Assembly (NCBI GenBank): GCA_964477345.1
Contig: CAYZDL010000017.1
Span: 1 to 37,701, forward strand
Origin: JAJZEO01 sp964477345
GTDB taxonomy: Bacteria > Chlamydiota > Chlamydiia > Chlamydiales > 2-12-FULL-49-11
Direction of reading: 5' to 3'
Length of the DNA stretch: 37,701 nucleotides
Part shown: one piece after another, positions 1-7,042 of the stretch
Numbering within the stretch: the first letter of the stretch is position 1
How the letters are laid out: each line of letters opens with the position of its first letter
Program-made: the position numbers and the translations under genes
The notes under the pieces: model-generated
The model's input: the letters and a program-made list of their open reading frames with translations, nothing else
The model's database searches: none
What the model was told of the DNA's origin: nothing

Positions 1-124
1 CTTCTTCGTCAAAAGTTCTTTTGAGGCCCCGACCTTCAAGCTGCCCCACCATGATTTCGCTGTCGAGCTCATTCATTTGGCACCCATAGGTGCGGATAAA
101 AAAAGTTTTAGGATCTTGATTCAT
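1..124 (-). CDS. miaB: MiaB-type tRNA methylthiotransferase, N-terminal part only
   Basis: The minus strand opens at an ATG at 122-124 and reads without a stop to the window edge, giving 41 residues. They begin MNQDPKTFFIRTYGCQMNE and continue with LDSEIMVGQLEGRGLK. This is the start of the UPF0004 domain of radical-SAM methylthiotransferases; the Cys in TYGCQMN is the first ligand of the auxiliary iron-sulfur cluster. MiaB adds a methylthio group to i6A37 of tRNAs. RimO is the main alternative, but TYGCQMN followed by DSE is the usual MiaB form. The gene is divergent from rplM, with about 130 bp between them. The radical-SAM and TRAM domains lie outside the window. Confidence 0.8.
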   Translation of the reverse strand, partial: MNQDPKTFFIRTYGCQMNELDSEIMVGQLEGRGLKRTFDEE

Positions 125-195
125 AGCCGAGTATTCTATAGGAAATCCTTTCTAAATTCAATAAAGAAAATGAGAGGGATTTATGTGTTTTTTAC

Positions 196-225
196 TTGGC
201 AAATATGACAAATCTAGTGTATCCT
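196..225 (+). promoter_or_regulatory. candidate sigma70-type promoter for rplM-rpsI
   Basis: TTGGCA at 196-201 and TATCCT at 220-225 are separated by 18 bp and lie about 30 bp before the rplM start. The ribosome binding site AAGGGAG follows just upstream of the ATG. This is a match to consensus only. Confidence 0.4.
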
Positions 226-256
226 GCTCATAATTTTTGGAAATGAAGGGAGTAAA

Positions 257-703
257 ATGGCATCCATATTCAAACAGAGAACGAAAGCTTACAAATCGAA
301 CAAGAGTGAATTACAGTGGATTCTTTTCGATGCGAAAGGAAAGACATTGGGTAGGCTAGCTTCCCAGATAGCAAAGGTCTTAATGGGGAAACACAAACCC
401 GACTATACCCCCAACAGTGATCTAGGCGATGGGGTTGTGGTGATTAATGCGAAAGAAATCATGGTCACAGGCAACAAAGAGGCCCAGAAAAATTATATAC
501 ACCATACAGGCTTTATGGGTGGATTGAAGACAATTCCCTACCGCCGTATGCAAGAGAAACATCCCGAGAGAATCATCGAAATTGCTGTTAAAGGGATGAT
601 GCCTAAAACAAAACTCGGGCGAGCGATGATAAAAAAACTGAGGGTATTTGCTGGTCAAGAACATACACTTGAAGCTCAACAACCCATTGCTGTCGAGATT
701 TAA
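257..703 (+). CDS. rplM: 50S ribosomal protein L13
   Basis: The 148-residue product has the full L13 pattern: WILFDAKGKTLGRLASQIA near the N-terminus, LMGKHKPDYTP and GDGVVVINA in the middle, and GMMPKTKLGRAMIKKLRVF near the C-terminus. L13 binds 23S rRNA early in assembly of the large subunit. The start ATG has an AAGGGAG ribosome binding site eight bases upstream. rpsI follows after 18 bp, the standard rplM-rpsI operon seen in most bacteria, including Chlamydia. Length is normal for the family. Confidence 0.97.
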   Translation: MASIFKQRTKAYKSNKSELQWILFDAKGKTLGRLASQIAKVLMGKHKPDYTPNSDLGDGVVVINAKEIMVTGNKEAQKNYIHHTGFMGGLKTIPYRRMQEKHPERIIEIAVKGMMPKTKLGRAMIKKLRVFAGQEHTLEAQQPIAVEI

Positions 704-721
704 CCGGTAAAGAGGACGAAT

Positions 722-1120
722 ATGAGTACAAAGAGTAATAAGAATGTTTCAAACGGGACAGGAAGAAGAAAGACAGCTGTAGCACGTGTCTACATGCGTG
801 AAGGAAACGGCAAAATCACCGTCAATAACCAAGAGATCGAAAAGTATTTTTCTGAGCTACAAATAGGTTATCTTTTAGATCCAATCAAGCTTTGTAACAT
901 GACCCATAGAGATTTTATCATCACTGTAAAAGGTGGGGGGATCGAAGGCCAAGCGATTGCTGCAAGGCACGGCATTTCTCGCGCTCTTGTGAAGTTTGAT
1001 CTTGAGTACCGCCCTGCTCTAAAAGAGAAGGGATTCTTAACTCGCGACCCAAGAAAACGTGAGCGTAAGAAATACGGAAAAGCTGGTGCACGTAAGTCAT
1101 TCCAGTTCTCAAAACGATAA
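722..1120 (+). CDS. rpsI: 30S ribosomal protein S9
   Basis: The 132-residue product carries GTGRRKTAVARVYMREGNGK at the N-terminus and ends in the S9 signature DPRKRERKKYGKAGARKSFQ with the terminal SKR tail. S9 sits in the head of the small subunit, and its C-terminal tail reaches the P-site tRNA. An AGAGGA ribosome binding site precedes the ATG. It is the second gene of the rplM-rpsI operon, and a strong terminator follows 15 bp after its stop. Confidence 0.97.
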   Translation: MSTKSNKNVSNGTGRRKTAVARVYMREGNGKITVNNQEIEKYFSELQIGYLLDPIKLCNMTHRDFIITVKGGGIEGQAIAARHGISRALVKFDLEYRPALKEKGFLTRDPRKRERKKYGKAGARKSFQFSKR

Positions 1121-1135
1121 AATTCCCGAATTACC

Positions 1136-1165
1136 AGAGAGCCCTTTCTGGGCTCTCTTTTTTTT
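1136..1165 (+). terminator. rho-independent terminator of rplM-rpsI
   Basis: A perfect 9-bp stem (AGAGAGCCC at 1136-1144 with GGGCTCTCT at 1150-1158) has a 5-base loop and is followed by an unbroken run of T. It closes the ribosomal operon before the convergent M32 peptidase gene. Confidence 0.9.
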
Positions 1166-1252
1166 CAATTTTACACAGCAGCATCTTACATGAAAAAATC
1201 ATTTCCTCAATGCTATGTGACGCTCGATGGTTAAAGAATTTTTCTAAGAGTA

Positions 1253-2776
1253 CTAGCCTACGTACTTGCCTTCCAAATAGGTGAGATAGTCTGCTGACGA
1301 AAACGGTTTCCCTGTCGCTTTCTCGATAAGTTCTATAGGGGGGTATCGGCGGCCATGTTTATGGATTTTTTCCTTCAAATAGTCGCGAATGAAGAGGAGA
1401 TCCCCAGAAGCGACTCTTTGTTCCCAGTTGGTGTTGATTTTTATCATGTGAACGAAGAGGGCTCCTGCGTAAAGATTCCCAAGAGCGTAGGAGGGGAAAT
1501 ACCCTAGAGCGCCGAGGGACCAATGAATGTCTTGGAGGCAGCCTTCTTTGTCAGAGGGTGGTGTTATCCCTAGCATTTCTTTCATCTTCTTATTCCAGAG
1601 TTTGGGGATATCCTTTACTTGGATAGAGCCGTCAATGAGTCCTTTTTCTAATTCATACCTCAGAATAATATGAAGGCCATAGGTAACTTCATCAGAATGG
1701 ATGCGGATAAGGGTCGGGTGGACTGTGTTGAGTGATGAAACAAAGGTGTCGAGAGGTATAGTGTCAAAAACTCCTGAAAAAGTCTCTTTTAATAGAGGGT
1801 ATTGGTTCTTCCAAAAAGGATGGGAGTGGCCAATGAAGCATTCCCAGAAACGTGACTGACTTTCATGGATACCGTAAGAGGCAGCTTCGGCAAGGGGGGT
1901 GCCTAAATGTTCCTGAGGAAGGCCATTCTCATAGAGTCCGTGCCCACATTCATGGATCGTGGCAAGATAGGCTTTTCTAAAGTCATTGAGATCGTAGTGA
2001 GTTGTCAGGCGGATGTCTTGCGGGCAAAGGGCTGAGCAAAATGGGTGGGCTGTTTCAGAAAGGGCGTAGTTGTCTTTTGATAGTCCCATTTTTTCAATGA
2101 TCTGGTGGCAAAAAGACTTTTGATGAGCTAGTGAAAAGTGGTTTGTTGTAAAAAAGGAGGTGTCGATCTGATTGGATTTCATCGTTTTTCGTTTATTGAT
2201 GATATAGATCAGTTTTTCCTTAAGCTCTGAGAAAACTTGGTCGATAAATTCGACCGTCGCCCCTGGTTCATACTCATCAAGAAGTGCATCGTAGGGATGG
2301 TCTTGGTAACCTTGCAACTCGGCCTTTTTTTGGCACAATTGGACGATCGTTTTCAGGTGAGGGGCAAAAGCGCGGAAGTTATTTTCTTGCTTGGCTTTTT
2401 TCCAAGCGTGCAGAGCATGAGTGGTGGCATCGGACATCTTACGAACGTATGTAGACTTGAGTTTGACATCACGTAAATAATCGCGTCTTGATTCTCTTAC
2501 CGAGGCTTTTTCTTCATCTGTTAAATCTTGAGCATGGATCTCTCCTGAGACGATAGAGCATAGGGACTCAAGAGCTTTTTTTGCCTTTGCTGAGGTCATT
2601 TGCTTATGTTTAAGTTCGCTGAAGTGTTTTCTCAAATCGGCGCGAAAGTCGATCCCATTTCTGGGCATACAAGTCTCTTGGTCAAAGTCTAAGAGATAGA
2701 TTAGAGAGCGTAATTGGTATCCTGTATACCCGATCTCTTTAAGATCTTGATACGCTTTTTTGGGATCCTTTATCAC
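1253..2776 (-). CDS. M32 family metallocarboxypeptidase (carboxypeptidase Taq type)
   Basis: The 507-residue protein has the M32 zinc motif HECGH inside TIHECGHGLYENGL, and the downstream family block HESQSRFWECFIGHSHPFW. It also has the C-terminal IHWSLGALGYFPSYALGN stretch. M32 enzymes are cytosolic zinc carboxypeptidases that trim a broad range of C-terminal residues; length around 500 is normal. The start is GTG at 2774-2776, with a strong AGGAGGAG ribosome binding site six bases before it. It overlaps the 3' end of the PAP2 gene by 38 bp, so it is the last gene of the lptF-lptG-PAP2 operon and likely translationally coupled. I see no signal peptide. Confidence 0.93.
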   Translation of the reverse strand: MIKDPKKAYQDLKEIGYTGYQLRSLIYLLDFDQETCMPRNGIDFRADLRKHFSELKHKQMTSAKAKKALESLCSIVSGEIHAQDLTDEEKASVRESRRDYLRDVKLKSTYVRKMSDATTHALHAWKKAKQENNFRAFAPHLKTIVQLCQKKAELQGYQDHPYDALLDEYEPGATVEFIDQVFSELKEKLIYIINKRKTMKSNQIDTSFFTTNHFSLAHQKSFCHQIIEKMGLSKDNYALSETAHPFCSALCPQDIRLTTHYDLNDFRKAYLATIHECGHGLYENGLPQEHLGTPLAEAASYGIHESQSRFWECFIGHSHPFWKNQYPLLKETFSGVFDTIPLDTFVSSLNTVHPTLIRIHSDEVTYGLHIILRYELEKGLIDGSIQVKDIPKLWNKKMKEMLGITPPSDKEGCLQDIHWSLGALGYFPSYALGNLYAGALFVHMIKINTNWEQRVASGDLLFIRDYLKEKIHKHGRRYPPIELIEKATGKPFSSADYLTYLEGKYVG

Positions 2777-3470
2777 GATGGCTCCTCCTGATCATGCCAA
2801 AAACAGGAGTATAAAATAAAATAGAGTTATAGAAAAGTGCTAAGAGAGTTGAACCGATAAGAATGTCAGTCATCCAATGAGCGCCGATAAAAACGCGGGC
2901 CATCATGTGAGTAAGTGAAAAAACAAGGGCAAGTAGGGCAAATCGTCGCCCAAAGAGGATAAAGATGGTTGAGATGAAGAGGGCGCAGGTAAATCCGTGA
3001 TCAGCAGGAAACGAGTGGTTTGATCGGTCTTTTGTTTTTACATCGGGTCGGAGTTCATGGATTGAAACGTAATTTTCTAAGGTTAGAGAGGGGCTGTTTC
3101 GTTTGTACTCGAGGGTTTCGTGGATAAAACGTCTACTGACAAATTTATAGTGGCCAATATGGATGCAGCTTACAAGGGTCACCGCTAAAATCAACGTCGA
3201 TAGGTCGATGGTTCTTGCTTTCTTATAGGCAAAAGCAAGAAGAGCAATCATGACGAAGTCATAGAGCCAATCGGCGGTTCGAGAATTTGAAAAGATTACA
3301 AAATTTTGCCATAAGGTAGAGTGTATCAGCATCGCATTAAAGAGTTTTGCAAGAGTAAGATCGATTTGATCCCAAAAAAACCGCATAGGGGACCAGATCC
3401 AACTTACAAAAACAGCTAAAATGAAAAGAAAAACCTTAACTTGGGGCTTCTTGTAGCGAGGGTACTCCAT
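2739..3470 (-). CDS. PAP2 superfamily membrane phosphatase
   Basis: The 243-residue membrane protein has the PAP2 catalytic motifs: SFPADHGF (the SGH-type motif with its active His, residues about 150-157) and ARVFIGAHWMTD (the R-x5-H-x3-D motif with the nucleophile His). An upstream Lys/Arg-rich stretch (KTKDR) may be the third phosphate-binding motif. Several hydrophobic segments flank these. Such enzymes dephosphorylate lipid phosphates such as undecaprenyl pyrophosphate, phosphatidic acid or lipid A. Its place directly after two LPS-transport permeases suggests an envelope-lipid substrate, which is inference. The start overlaps the end of the upstream permease by 55 bp; only a weak ribosome binding site is visible, so coupling is likely. 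Confidence 0.85.
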   Translation of the reverse strand: MEYPRYKKPQVKVFLFILAVFVSWIWSPMRFFWDQIDLTLAKLFNAMLIHSTLWQNFVIFSNSRTADWLYDFVMIALLAFAYKKARTIDLSTLILAVTLVSCIHIGHYKFVSRRFIHETLEYKRNSPSLTLENYVSIHELRPDVKTKDRSNHSFPADHGFTCALFISTIFILFGRRFALLALVFSLTHMMARVFIGAHWMTDILIGSTLLALFYNSILFYTPVFGMIRRSHRDKGSQKSVSRS

Positions 3471-4498
3471 AGCCTTAACGATAACACGCTCTGTAATAAA
3501 AGGGGCATGAAAATTATAGTCAGTAGAGGAGAAACAACATAGTGTTCCGCTAAGATAATGCAGGCTTTAACAAGGGTGTGAAAAAGAAACAGAGAGAGGG
3601 TGCCTATTAAGTATAAGTTAATTGTTTTAAGATGTTTGCGAAATGGGAGTAGAAAAGGAAGAAAGCCTGTGACCACCATGGTAGGAAACCATGGATTGAT
3701 CATTTTATAGCAAAGAAGTGAGTAAACATACCCTTTGTCAGAAATCAGTGAGAGGGTGTGCTCTGTCATGAGGGTAAATAAAGTGCTAATTGAAGGGCAA
3801 CCGCTTCTTTCGACTTTTGGTTTTGACTTTAGAAAAGAGTTTGGAAGAGCATACCGATGAAATGAGGTTGTTTTCAAAAATTGCCCGGCTGAATTTTTTT
3901 GTATTTTATCGACATACATTCCGACGGGCACTTCCCCTTCGAAAGTAATTTGCTCACAATGCCAAATTTCGTCATGGGATCTGATCCAGTAAAGATTGAT
4001 CAATTGTTCATGAAATGGAGTGTAGATGATCCGACTCCCATCGGGGAGAAATCTGACCTCATAATCGTCGGAGTCAGCGGTTTTATGGCCTAATTTGAGT
4101 TCTTCAAGAAGCCAGGGGGATGTCTTTGGCAAGATGTATTGATTACATAAGTAGGTTCCTAGGCAGGCGACTAATGATATAAGAAAAAAAGGGGTTGAAA
4201 TTTTTGACTTTGAAAATCCAGAAACTTCAAGAAGGATGACTTGGTTCTGTTTTTGCATTGAACTTAGAGTGTTGATGATGCCGATCAAAAAAGAGAGAGG
4301 TAGGAGGATTTCCAATCGTTTAAAGAAAACTGCGGTTAAGTGTAAAAGCATCATTTGATTCGATTTGAAAGGGAGATGAAAAGCGAGTTCTGCGATGCAA
4401 AGGCCGAGGGTAAAAATCGTAAGGGTGAGGAGGATGTTTTTACAAAATTGAAAGGAGATGTACTTAAAATAAATAGGCATTTGGCCCAAAGGTCTCAT
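3416..4498 (-). CDS. lptG: LptF/LptG family LPS-export permease (LptG-like)
   Basis: The 360-residue protein has three transmembrane segments at the N-terminus (ILLTLTIFTLGLCIAELAF, then two more), a long soluble middle region (about residues 125-265), and three transmembrane segments at the C-terminus. This is the YjgP/YjgQ fold. The cytoplasmic coupling helix reads VILLEVSGFSKSKI, close to the (A/S)SGF form seen in LptG. With LptF and LptB it extracts LPS from the inner membrane. It overlaps the preceding family member by the 4-bp ATGA junction. The LptF/LptG assignment between the two genes is tentative. Confidence 0.8.
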   Translation of the reverse strand: MRPLGQMPIYFKYISFQFCKNILLTLTIFTLGLCIAELAFHLPFKSNQMMLLHLTAVFFKRLEILLPLSFLIGIINTLSSMQKQNQVILLEVSGFSKSKISTPFFLISLVACLGTYLCNQYILPKTSPWLLEELKLGHKTADSDDYEVRFLPDGSRIIYTPFHEQLINLYWIRSHDEIWHCEQITFEGEVPVGMYVDKIQKNSAGQFLKTTSFHRYALPNSFLKSKPKVERSGCPSISTLFTLMTEHTLSLISDKGYVYSLLCYKMINPWFPTMVVTGFLPFLLPFRKHLKTINLYLIGTLSLFLFHTLVKACIILAEHYVVSPLLTIIFMPLLLQSVLSLRLWSTLATRSPKLRFFFSF

Positions 4499-5589
4499 TG
4501 AGTGCTACCTCTTTGATAGATTTTTTGCAAAAAGATAGCTGAGCCAATAAAGACGGCATGGGGAATAAAAAAGAGAGAGGCAAGTAGCGGAAGAGACGAT
4601 TTGAGTTGTTGTGCTTGAAAAAATGAAGTGAAGAAGAAAAGGATGAAACCGATTAAGAGGTACCACCGTCTTTCTTCAAGTTGTCTTGGATGGAGTAAGC
4701 CAAGGCTCATTCCCATGAATCCAAAACTCAAAGGGATCAAAGATGTTGAGGCTCTTTCTAATAACTCTTTTTTAGCCCCGAATGTACTCATTTTTAGAAG
4801 GTCAGGAGTTGGGGTAGCCTTGAGTGAAATTTCACGTCTTTTCGATTTAGAAGTAAACATCGGAGAGATTAAAGAGGTGGAGGCTGAAAACTTTTTTTGA
4901 TTTGCAATGAAGAGGTGATGGAACCCCTCTTTGGGTGTTGCAAGGTGGGTAATTAGCGATCCATTTTCTCCAGTAATTTCATTGTTATCGTAGACAAGTT
5001 TATCTGCAGTCATGATCGAAAGTCCCCCTCCTTCAGGATCGTGAAAAGCGATAAGAACTTCTTTTGCAATAGTTCCCCCTTCTGAGAGATCCATTTCGAT
5101 ATGTAGCTTCTCGCTTTGGGGGACAGCTTCTTTTCTCAGTAAAACTAGTGGATTAATCGTTTTATTCTCAGCGATTACGTTGGCTTCCATTCGTCTTAAG
5201 TAAGGGGCCAATAAATTTGTCGATGCTATATTTGCAACTACGATGAATGAGGCGGCATAATAAAGAGGCGATAGAATTCGGGGAAGACTTAGGCCAGATG
5301 TTCGAAGAGAGATGATCTCAGCTGAAGAGGAGAGTTGATAAGTTGTTAAAAAGGCCGAAAATAGAGTTGTCAATCCAATAATGAGGGAAAAGAGGCGAAA
5401 TAAACAACAAGCGGCTAAGGTCGCTAGCTGAGTTAGGCTTGCCCCGGCTGCCATGAATGAGGCAAACTGCCTATTGTAGATTACAACCCCCAATGCAAAA
5501 CTGCACAGTGTGCAAGTTGCAAAAATCTTCACGAAGGTTTTTGTCAAAAACCGCCAATAAACAGGGAAGATATACCCAAGTTGATTCAA
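4495..5589 (-). CDS. lptF: LptF/LptG family LPS-export permease (LptF-like)
   Basis: The 364-residue YjgP/YjgQ-type protein has the 3+3 transmembrane layout around a beta-rich periplasmic domain. The coupling helix contains SAEIISLRTSGLSLPRIL. It is the first gene of the minus-strand envelope operon and is divergent from tilS. The start used is TTG at 5587-5589, with an AGGA ribosome binding site about eight bases upstream. A TTGACA hexamer lies shortly upstream but has no clear -10. Chlamydia carries the same divergent YjgP/YjgQ-tilS arrangement (from memory). Which of the two genes is LptF and which LptG is not certain. Confidence 0.8.
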   Translation of the reverse strand: MNQLGYIFPVYWRFLTKTFVKIFATCTLCSFALGVVIYNRQFASFMAAGASLTQLATLAACCLFRLFSLIIGLTTLFSAFLTTYQLSSSAEIISLRTSGLSLPRILSPLYYAASFIVVANIASTNLLAPYLRRMEANVIAENKTINPLVLLRKEAVPQSEKLHIEMDLSEGGTIAKEVLIAFHDPEGGGLSIMTADKLVYDNNEITGENGSLITHLATPKEGFHHLFIANQKKFSASTSLISPMFTSKSKRREISLKATPTPDLLKMSTFGAKKELLERASTSLIPLSFGFMGMSLGLLHPRQLEERRWYLLIGFILFFFTSFFQAQQLKSSLPLLASLFFIPHAVFIGSAIFLQKIYQRGSTQ

Positions 5590-5618
5590 AATCGTTCCTG
5601 TTGATCACTTGTCAATAC

Positions 5619-5648
5619 TTGAACCTGGATAGGTTCTTATGTTATGAT
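5619..5648 (+). promoter_or_regulatory. candidate tilS promoter with inverted repeat in the spacer
   Basis: TTGAAC at 5619-5624 and TATGAT at 5643-5648 are 18 bp apart. The -10 ends only six bases before the tilS ATG, so transcription would begin at or next to the start codon. A perfect 6-bp inverted repeat (GAACCT-ggat-AGGTTC, 5621-5636) lies between the two hexamers. Confidence 0.4.
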
Positions 5649-5654
5649 AGCGCC

Positions 5655-6917
5655 ATGAAGGATAAACTCAAACAAATTTTCGATAAAACCCTTTGCATAA
5701 AAGGGCATTACTTACTAGGACTGTCAGGGGGCTCTGATTCGATGGGATTGTTTTATGCCCTTTTAAATCAGAAGATTTCGTTTGAGGTTTGTACTGTTGA
5801 CCACCAATCCCGATCGGCAATTGCTTCAGAAGTCGAGTTCATAGGGAAGCTTTGTCAAAAACATGGCGTGGTTTTTCATCTAAAGAGGGTCGAAGGAATT
5901 TCCCCCCGGGGTGCTAATCTTGAAGATCGGTACCGACAGGCACGCTATGCACTTTTAGAAGAGGTCTACTGCCAGGGGAAGTTCGATGCGCTTTTGCTAG
6001 GGCATCATGCTGATGACCAAGTGGAAACGATCTTAAAAAGGTTTTTTGAAGGGGGGCATATTCGGACATTGGGAGGAATTTCTCAGATCACCACGATGGG
6101 AAAAATGCAGGTGATACGTCCTTTTTTAGAAGCGACTAAACAAGAGATCGTCAACTGGTTGGAATCGATAGGCGTTAGTTGGTTTGAGGACGAAACTAAC
6201 CAAGATGGGCGCTATTTAAGGGCTAGGATGCGAGGGGAGATGTTGCCTCTCTTAAAAGAAAAATTCGGTAAAGAGATCACAAAAAACATCCTCAGCTTTG
6301 GGGCTAAAATGAGGCTTTTGGAGGAATATTTTCACCAGACCGACTTAAGAAAAGTAGAAGGACCCTTCGGCTCTTTTTATCCTATTGATGTATTAATGAG
6401 ACGGATAGAGGCTGATTTTTTTCTAAGAGCTGTTTGTGAACAAGAGGGGTTAAATCCTTCACGAGAAGAGATCGATAGGATGAGTCTTGCAATCGAAAAG
6501 AAGGAATTAGGGATAGAAATGCAACGCGGGGTAAAACGACTCATTTTAGACCATCATGGAGTTTTTGTAGTTCATGAAAAAGAGACCGATTACATCCTTG
6601 AAAAGGGAGAGGTTGGGGATGAGGGGTGGCAGGGGGTCATCAAAGGAAAAGTTGTTTTTACTGCTCCTCCAGAGAATTTTGAATTGAGAGTGCCTGAGTT
6701 ACTTACCCAGCGACTTTTAGGGAAAGTCTCCTTAAAAAAATGGTATGCTCTCCACAAAGTACCAGTCTTTTTACGAGAACGGATCCCGGTTATTTTCAAT
6801 AAAGATCAATTGATTGGGGAGTGTCTGACGGGGAGAGATCAGGGGGCTGGAGGGATAAAATGGGTTTTGACCTTTATCACAAAAGAAAATAGAATGGAGG
6901 CACCCACTACAAAGTAA
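5655..6917 (+). CDS. tilS: tRNA(Ile)-lysidine synthetase
   Basis: The start chosen is the ATG at 5655, giving 420 residues. The PP-loop motif GLSGGSDSMGLFYAL comes at about residue 17, where TilS proteins have it. The conserved blocks CTVDHQSR, HHADDQVET and EDETNQDGRYLRARMR follow, then the C-terminal substrate-binding domain. TilS converts C34 of the CAU-anticodon tRNA-Ile to lysidine using ATP and lysine. The open frame continues upstream, but that part lies over the lptF gene and has no family character. No ribosome binding site precedes the ATG. ftsH follows, as in Chlamydia. Confidence 0.93.
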   Translation: MKDKLKQIFDKTLCIKGHYLLGLSGGSDSMGLFYALLNQKISFEVCTVDHQSRSAIASEVEFIGKLCQKHGVVFHLKRVEGISPRGANLEDRYRQARYALLEEVYCQGKFDALLLGHHADDQVETILKRFFEGGHIRTLGGISQITTMGKMQVIRPFLEATKQEIVNWLESIGVSWFEDETNQDGRYLRARMRGEMLPLLKEKFGKEITKNILSFGAKMRLLEEYFHQTDLRKVEGPFGSFYPIDVLMRRIEADFFLRAVCEQEGLNPSREEIDRMSLAIEKKELGIEMQRGVKRLILDHHGVFVVHEKETDYILEKGEVGDEGWQGVIKGKVVFTAPPENFELRVPELLTQRLLGKVSLKKWYALHKVPVFLRERIPVIFNKDQLIGECLTGRDQGAGGIKWVLTFITKENRMEAPTTK

Positions 6918-7042
6918 TGTAGGGTTATGTCAGTTAAAGGATTTGCATCTTTTTTTACATTGATTGGGAAATTCACTTGTTTTTCAGAATGAATCTGTGT
7001 AATTAATGAATATGAAAATTAGTTATTAGGGGTTTTATTATT

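Noticed and set aside
5457..5654. Upstream extension of the tilS frame
   Set aside because: It overlaps lptF in antisense. TilS proteins begin close before the PP-loop, which fits the ATG at 5655.
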